NCBI RefSeq assembly: GCF_009907385.1
Contig: NZ_JAAATR010000036.1
Span: 1 to 64,000, forward strand
Direction of reading: 5' to 3'
DNA length: 64,000 nucleotides
Source of the DNA: Atlantibacter hermannii
Lineage (GTDB): Bacteria; Pseudomonadota; Gammaproteobacteria; Enterobacterales; Enterobacteriaceae
The notes beneath the pieces are model-generated. The model was not told where the DNA came from. It did no database searches and saw only the letters and a list, made by a program, of their open reading frames with translations. The position numbers were made by a program, and so were the translations under genes. Positions within the stretch are counted from its first letter, which is position 1. Every line of letters begins with the position of its first letter. This document shows positions 59,636-64,000 of this stretch, one piece after another.

Positions 59636-61003
59636 TTAATCGCAGGTGACAACTTTCATCGCCAGGCCGCCGCGTGAGGTTTCGCGGTACTTGGCGTTCA
59701 TGTCTTTACCCGTTTCGTACATGGTTTCGATCACTTTATCGAGGCAGACGCGCGGCTCGCTGGTGCGGCGCAGCGCCATACGCGCGGCATTTACCGCTTT
59801 AACCGCAGCAATGGCGTTACGCTCGATGCACGGCACCTGTACCTGTCCGGCGACCGGGTCGCAGGTCAGGCCGAGGTTGTGTTCCATGCCGATCTCCGCC
59901 GCGATGCACACCTGCATCGGGCTTGCGCCCAGCAGCTCTGCCAGTCCCGCCGCCGCCATCGAGCAGGCTACGCCCACTTCACCCTGGCAACCCACTTCCG
60001 CACCGGAAATAGAGGCGTTCATCTTGTAGAGCGAGCCGATGGCGCTGGCAACCAGCAGGTAACGCGCCAGTGAGTTGGCGTTCACTTCGCGGATAAACTT
60101 GTCGTAGTAGGCCAGTACCGCCGGCACGATGCCGCACGCGCCGTTGGTCGGCGCGGTGACCACACGGCCGCCTGCGGCGTTTTCTTCGTTAACCGCCAGC
60201 GCGAACATGTTGATCCAGTCAACCACCGCCATTGGGTCCAGGGTGGTTTTGTCGCTGCTCACCAGCATACGGCGCAGCGCTGCGGCACGGCGCGGTACGC
60301 GCAGTTTGCCCGGCAGGACGCCTTCGGTGGTGATGCCGCGCTCAATACCGCCGCGCATCACTTCCCATACCTGCGCCAGATGGGTTTCGAGCTCTTCTTT
60401 GCTGCGCAAAGCGAGTTCGTTTTTCATCATCAGGCCGGAGAGCGACAGACCGGTTTCGCGACAGTGGCGCTGTAAATCCGCCGCGTTTTTATACGGATAA
60501 GGCACTTCAACCGGTGACGCGCTGGTCACGCCGAAGTGATCTTCATCGACGATAAAGCCGCCGCCGATGGAGTAATACGTCTGGCTGTAAACCACCTTGT
60601 CACCGGCAAGCGCGGTAATGCGCATCCCGTTTTCGTGCAGGGAAAGGTTATCAGCGTGGAAATTCATGCATTGATCGACCGGGAACTCGACTTCGTGTTC
60701 GCCGTTCGCCAGTAGCAGGCGTCCATGGGTGTTAACGTCCTGGATAAAGCCAGGAATGCTATCGATATCAACCGAGTGCGGCAGGTTGCCCGCCAGACCC
60801 ATAATGATAGCAATATCAGTGTGGTGACCCTTACCCGTCAGGGAAAGAGAACCGTAAACATCAACAACGACACGGGTAACATCACGCAACAATCCTTGTG
60901 CGATTAAATCATCCGTAAACTGCTTGCCCGCTTTCATCGGCCCGACAGTATGGGAACTGGAAGGACCGATACCGATTTTGAAAATATCAAAAACACTAAT
61001 CAT
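59636..61003 (-). CDS. sdaB: L-serine deaminase II
   Basis: A 455-residue iron-sulfur L-serine dehydratase giving pyruvate and ammonia. The beta domain start ([21 protein letters not shown]) and the Cys-containing alpha domain ([14 protein letters not shown], and [13 protein letters not shown]) with the 4Fe-4S ligands are intact. Downstream partner of sdaC. Confidence 0.95.
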   Translation of the reverse strand: MISVFDIFKIGIGPSSSHTVGPMKAGKQFTDDLIAQGLLRDVTRVVVDVYGSLSLTGKGHHTDIAIIMGLAGNLPHSVDIDSIPGFIQDVNTHGRLLLANGEHEVEFPVDQCMNFHADNLSLHENGMRITALAGDKVVYSQTYYSIGGGFIVDEDHFGVTSASPVEVPYPYKNAADLQRHCRETGLSLSGLMMKNELALRSKEELETHLAQVWEVMRGGIERGITTEGVLPGKLRVPRRAAALRRMLVSSDKTTLDPMAVVDWINMFALAVNEENAAGGRVVTAPTNGACGIVPAVLAYYDKFIREVNANSLARYLLVASAIGSLYKMNASISGAEVGCQGEVGVACSMAAAGLAELLGASPMQVCIAAEIGMEHNLGLTCDPVAGQVQVPCIERNAIAAVKAVNAARMALRRTSEPRVCLDKVIETMYETGKDMNAKYRETSRGGLAMKVVTCD

Positions 61004-61069
61004 GATGCATCCATTGCGTAGTGAGAGGTAAGGGCATGCGCCGCTCAGCGAGCGGCGCGGACGAGGTGA

Positions 61070-62356
61070 TTAGCCGAACAGCGAGTAGAAGATAGCGGAG
61101 ATGGCAATCAGGCCCATCACAACCACGAATACGTTGCTGATATGGCCGCTGTACTTGCGCATAGCCGGTACTTTCTGGATGGCATACATCGGCATCAGGA
61201 ACAGGATCATTGCGATAATCGGGCCGCCCAGAGTTTCAATCATGCCCAGGATGCTCGGGTTCAGGGTTGCCACAATCCAGGTGGTAACCAGCATGAACAG
61301 TGCAGTGATGCGGTTCAGTTTGTTGATTTCGATAGATTTACCTTTGCCACGCAGAGATTTAATCACCATACCGTTGAAGCCTTCACGCGCGCCCAGATAG
61401 TGGCCCAGGAAGGATTTGGTGATGGCGATAATCGCGATGATCGGCGCCATCCAGGCGATGATCGGCGCGTTAAAGTGGTTAGCCAGATAAGACAGAATCG
61501 AGATGTTCTGCGCTTTCGCTTCCGCCAGATCAGCCGGGGAAAGGCTCAGTACGCAGCTGAATACGAAGAACATCACCGTCAGCACCATCATGATGTGTGC
61601 AAACGCCAGAATGCGTGAACATTTCTTTTCTGCTTCCACACCGTACTCTTCACGCTTCGCCACGGCGAAGGAGGAGATAATCGGCGAGTGGTTGAAGGAG
61701 AACACCATTACCGGGATGGCCAGCCACAGGGTCATCCACAGGCCATTGCCGGTAGAGGCAGAGCTCAGGGACAGGGTGTCCAGCGCCGCGCCGTTCCACT
61801 GTGGGATCAGATAAAGCGCCAGCAGCATCAGTGCCGCAACAAACGGGAACACCAGCACGCTCATCGCTTTCACGATCATCTGCTCACCGAAACGCACGAT
61901 GGTCATCATGCCGATAATCAGGATAAGAGAAAGGATCGCACGCGGCGGCGCAGTCATGCCCAACTGGTGGGTAATGAAGCTGTCTACCGTGTTGGTAATT
62001 GCCACGCTGTAAACCAGCAGGATGGGATAGATAGCAAAGAAGTAGAGCAGGGTGATCAGTTTGCCTGCGCCGACGCCGAAGTGTTCTTCAACCACTTCAG
62101 TAATGTCTTCGCCCGGGTTTTTGCCTGACAGCACAAAGCGGGTCAAACCACGGTGTGCGAAGAAGGTCATCGGGAAAGCAATGATCGCCATGATGATCAG
62201 CGGGATCATGCCGCCGACACCGGCGTTGATAGGTAAGAAAAGAACACCTGCGCCGATTGCCGTGCCGTACAGGCCAAGCATCCACATGGTGTCGGTTTTG
62301 CGCCATGAACTACGCGTCGCGGTTGACGCAATGGTGCTGGTTTGGGTGGTTTCCAT
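61070..62356 (-). CDS. sdaC: serine/H+ symporter SdaC
   Basis: A 428-residue, 11-segment permease of the HAAAP family ([13 protein letters not shown] near the N-terminus). Imports serine for SdaB. Strong AGGAG site before the ATG. A CRP-type site lies about 160 bp upstream. Confidence 0.95.
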   Translation of the reverse strand: METTQTSTIASTATRSSWRKTDTMWMLGLYGTAIGAGVLFLPINAGVGGMIPLIIMAIIAFPMTFFAHRGLTRFVLSGKNPGEDITEVVEEHFGVGAGKLITLLYFFAIYPILLVYSVAITNTVDSFITHQLGMTAPPRAILSLILIIGMMTIVRFGEQMIVKAMSVLVFPFVAALMLLALYLIPQWNGAALDTLSLSSASTGNGLWMTLWLAIPVMVFSFNHSPIISSFAVAKREEYGVEAEKKCSRILAFAHIMMVLTVMFFVFSCVLSLSPADLAEAKAQNISILSYLANHFNAPIIAWMAPIIAIIAITKSFLGHYLGAREGFNGMVIKSLRGKGKSIEINKLNRITALFMLVTTWIVATLNPSILGMIETLGGPIIAMILFLMPMYAIQKVPAMRKYSGHISNVFVVVMGLIAISAIFYSLFG

Positions 62357-62514
62357 CTGTTTCTCCTGGAGGAAGCATAAAAATCAGGCTTTTAGAGACA
62401 TCCAATGCAAAAGCGCCTGACTGTAAAACGAAATACTGGTAAAGAGGGGATTTTTATAATTTTTTCCCGTAACTATTTTCGGGCGGAAAGATACATTTAT
62501 GGCGTCAATCTATC

Positions 62515-62530
62515 AGTGATCGGGATCTCA
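62515..62530 (-). promoter_or_regulatory. CRP-type site upstream of sdaC
   Basis: AGTGATCGGGATCTCA matches 8 of 10 fixed CRP positions. A TATAAA -10 candidate is at 62453-62458 (minus strand), placing the site near -75. sdaCB of E. coli is known to be CRP-activated. The rest of 62357-62777 holds nothing else recognised. Confidence 0.5.
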
Positions 62531-62777
62531 ATTGCCATAATCTACTTTTTGTAAGGGTAATTTTTGGGCCTTTACGCTGCTTTTTTACTCCTTTGCCAGA
62601 TTATTGGACGCGAAGACTATCATTCGCAGGGCAGGGCCGGAAGCTGCCGGCCATGGATATCAGATTTTACTCTGTTAAATTGCGGTTAAACGGGATTTAT
62701 TAAGGTAAATTTATTGGTTAGGATGATGTTTTTCGTCAGGAACACGAAAGCAATCGTTTTCTTTTTGCCGTGAAAGC

Positions 62778-62804
62778 AAAAAAAAGGGCGGCTCATGGCC
62801 GCCC
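62778..62804 (-). terminator. intrinsic terminator after ppnN
   Basis: On the minus strand GGGCGGC-CATGA-GCCGCCC followed by eight Ts. Confidence 0.85.
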
Positions 62805-62821
62805 GGGGATTGTAGATTATG

Positions 62822-64000
62822 CTAGGTACAGATCTCGTAGCAGGGGATATACGCACTGCCCGGCAGTTTCATACGGTGTTGCGCCACAAAACCCTGTAGC
62901 AGATGATCCATCTGCTTCATCATGTGCGCATCGCCATGTATTTTATACGGGCCAAATTGCTCAATGGCCCGTATGCCGTTTTCCTTCACGTTGCCCGCGA
63001 CGATGCCGGAGAAGGCGCGACGCAAATCCGCCGCCAGCACTTCCGTCGGCTGGTCAGGATAAAGTTTCAGGTTCGCCATATTGGTGTGGGTTGGTTCGAA
63101 CGGCACCTGTAGGTCCGGCGAAATGCGAATCGACCAGTTAAAACTGTAGGCGTCGCCGGTTTCACGACGGTTTTCTTTCACCTGCGGCATCGCTTTTTTC
63201 ATCTGGCGGGCCACTTCCGGCGCATCTTCAATAATGATGCGGTAGTAACGACGCGCCTGCTCGCCCAGGGTACTGACAATAAACTCATCCAGCACCCGGA
63301 AGTAATCCGCGCTCTGCTTCGGCCCGGTGAGGATCAGCGGCAGCACCTGGTCCTGGTTATGCGGGTTCATCAGAATGCCCAATAAATAGAGCAGCTCTTC
63401 CGCTGTCCCCACGCCGCCAGGGAAAATAATGATCCCGTGGGCGATACGCACGAACGCTTCGAGGCGCTTTTCAATATCCGGCATGATAATCAGTTCATTG
63501 ACCAGCGGGTTTGGCGGCTCCGCCGCGATAATCGACGGCTCGGTCATCCCGATAAAGCGGCCATCTTTATAACGCTGCTGGGCATGGCCCACCGCCGCAC
63601 CCTTCATTGGTGCTTCCATTGCGCCCGGCCCGCAGCCGGTGCAGATATTCAGTTCGCGCAGGCCCAACTGGGTGCCGACGCGGCGCGCATACAGATATTC
63701 GGTTTCGTTGATTGAGTGACCGCCCCAGCACACCACCATATTCGGCGCTTCCCCGACGTGCAGCGCACGGGCGTTGCGCAGAATCGAAAACACCAGGTTG
63801 GTGATATGGGTGGAATCCTCAAGATCGAGATGCTGTAGCCGACCGGCGTTGGTGATTTGCCCGTTAACGAACAAAATATCGCGCAGCACGGCGAACAGGT
63901 TGGCCTGTAATGAGCGGATAATGCGCCCATCAACAAAAGCCTCATCCGGCGGGTTAATCAGTTCGAGCTTTACGCCGCGCTCGCGCCGCAGCACGTTAAT
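62822..64000 (-). CDS. ppnN: nucleosidase PpnN (YgdH), 5' part beyond the window
   Basis: A purine/pyrimidine-nucleotide 5'-monophosphate nucleosidase of the LOG family that splits nucleotides to base and ribose-5-phosphate and is bound by (p)ppGpp. The LOG signature is complete ([27 protein letters not shown]). The reading frame runs through the right edge ([12 protein letters not shown] is internal in E. coli PpnN), so about 60 N-terminal residues are missing from the window; the GTG at 63994 is not the true start. Confidence 0.95.
   Translation of the reverse strand: MNVLRRERGVKLELINPPDEAFVDGRIIRSLQANLFAVLRDILFVNGQITNAGRLQHLDLEDSTHITNLVFSILRNARALHVGEAPNMVVCWGGHSINETEYLYARRVGTQLGLRELNICTGCGPGAMEAPMKGAAVGHAQQRYKDGRFIGMTEPSIIAAEPPNPLVNELIIMPDIEKRLEAFVRIAHGIIIFPGGVGTAEELLYLLGILMNPHNQDQVLPLILTGPKQSADYFRVLDEFIVSTLGEQARRYYRIIIEDAPEVARQMKKAMPQVKENRRETGDAYSFNWSIRISPDLQVPFEPTHTNMANLKLYPDQPTEVLAADLRRAFSGIVAGNVKENGIRAIEQFGPYKIHGDAHMMKQMDHLLQGFVAQHRMKLPGSAYIPCYEICT

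Overview
The window is enterobacterial chromosome. From about 8.8 kb to the right edge, gene content and order follow, in mirror image, the 61-64 min segment of Escherichia coli: yqeF, kduD, ygeA-lysR-lysA, galR-omrB-omrA-aas-lplT-tas-ygdR-mutH, rppH-ptsP-lgt-thyA, ppdA-ppdB-ygdB-ppdC-recC-ptrA-recB-recD, argA-amiC, metVWZ-mltA-tcdA-csdEA-ygdI, gcvB/gcvA-ygdD-rlmM-xni-sdaBC-ppnN. The proteins are close to E. coli in length and sequence, but several genes usual at these places in K-12 are missing (araE, kduI, ygdQ, the fuc cluster), and tyrosine phenol-lyase is present. This suggests a non-Escherichia genus such as Citrobacter, Kluyvera, Kosakonia or a relative. I cannot fix the genus from this window.

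Layout. 0-8.7 kb is accessory: an AT-rich autotransporter beside a YaiV/IprA-type regulator, an apparently unannotated 25-residue small gene with its own promoter, CRP-type operator and hairpin, and the tyrosine module tpl-tutB-pdxY (lyase, permease, pyridoxal kinase) with a perfect TyrR box and a CRP site upstream of tpl. At 8.7 kb a lone phage-type antirepressor gene sits under a near-consensus LexA box without any prophage. 9.7-16.4 kb holds a thiolase, two KdgR-controlled uronate genes (kduD, kdgF) and lysine biosynthesis with its regulator. 16.3-23.6 kb holds galR, the OmrB/OmrA small RNAs, lysophospholipid repair (aas-lplT) and mutH. The 680-bp mutH-rppH gap carries DnaA boxes in the place where E. 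coli has the DnaA-reactivating site DARS2. 24-43 kb is conserved backbone: RNA decapping, nitrogen PTS, lipoprotein maturation, thymidylate synthesis, minor pseudopilins and RecBCD with protease III.

The most interesting accessory block lies between amiC and the three initiator tRNA genes (about 45.5-51.1 kb): a BglG/LicT-type antiterminator with an RNA antiterminator target overlapping an intrinsic terminator, a glucose/maltose-type EIICB permease, a MalY/PatB-type PLP C-S lyase, a SIS-only arabinose-5-phosphate isomerase relative, and a 2-hydroxyacid dehydrogenase reading frame interrupted by one in-frame TAA. The gene set and tRNA-flanked position match what I recall of the c3405-c3410 cluster in the metV island of uropathogenic E. 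coli CFT073. Its substrate is not known to me.

51-64 kb is again backbone: peptidoglycan hydrolase mltA, tRNA/cysteine-sulfur proteins (tcdA, csdE, csdA), the GcvB small RNA divergent from gcvA, rlmM, xni, the serine catabolism pair sdaC-sdaB and ppnN, which runs off the right edge. No insertion sequence, integrase, CRISPR array or rRNA gene was seen.
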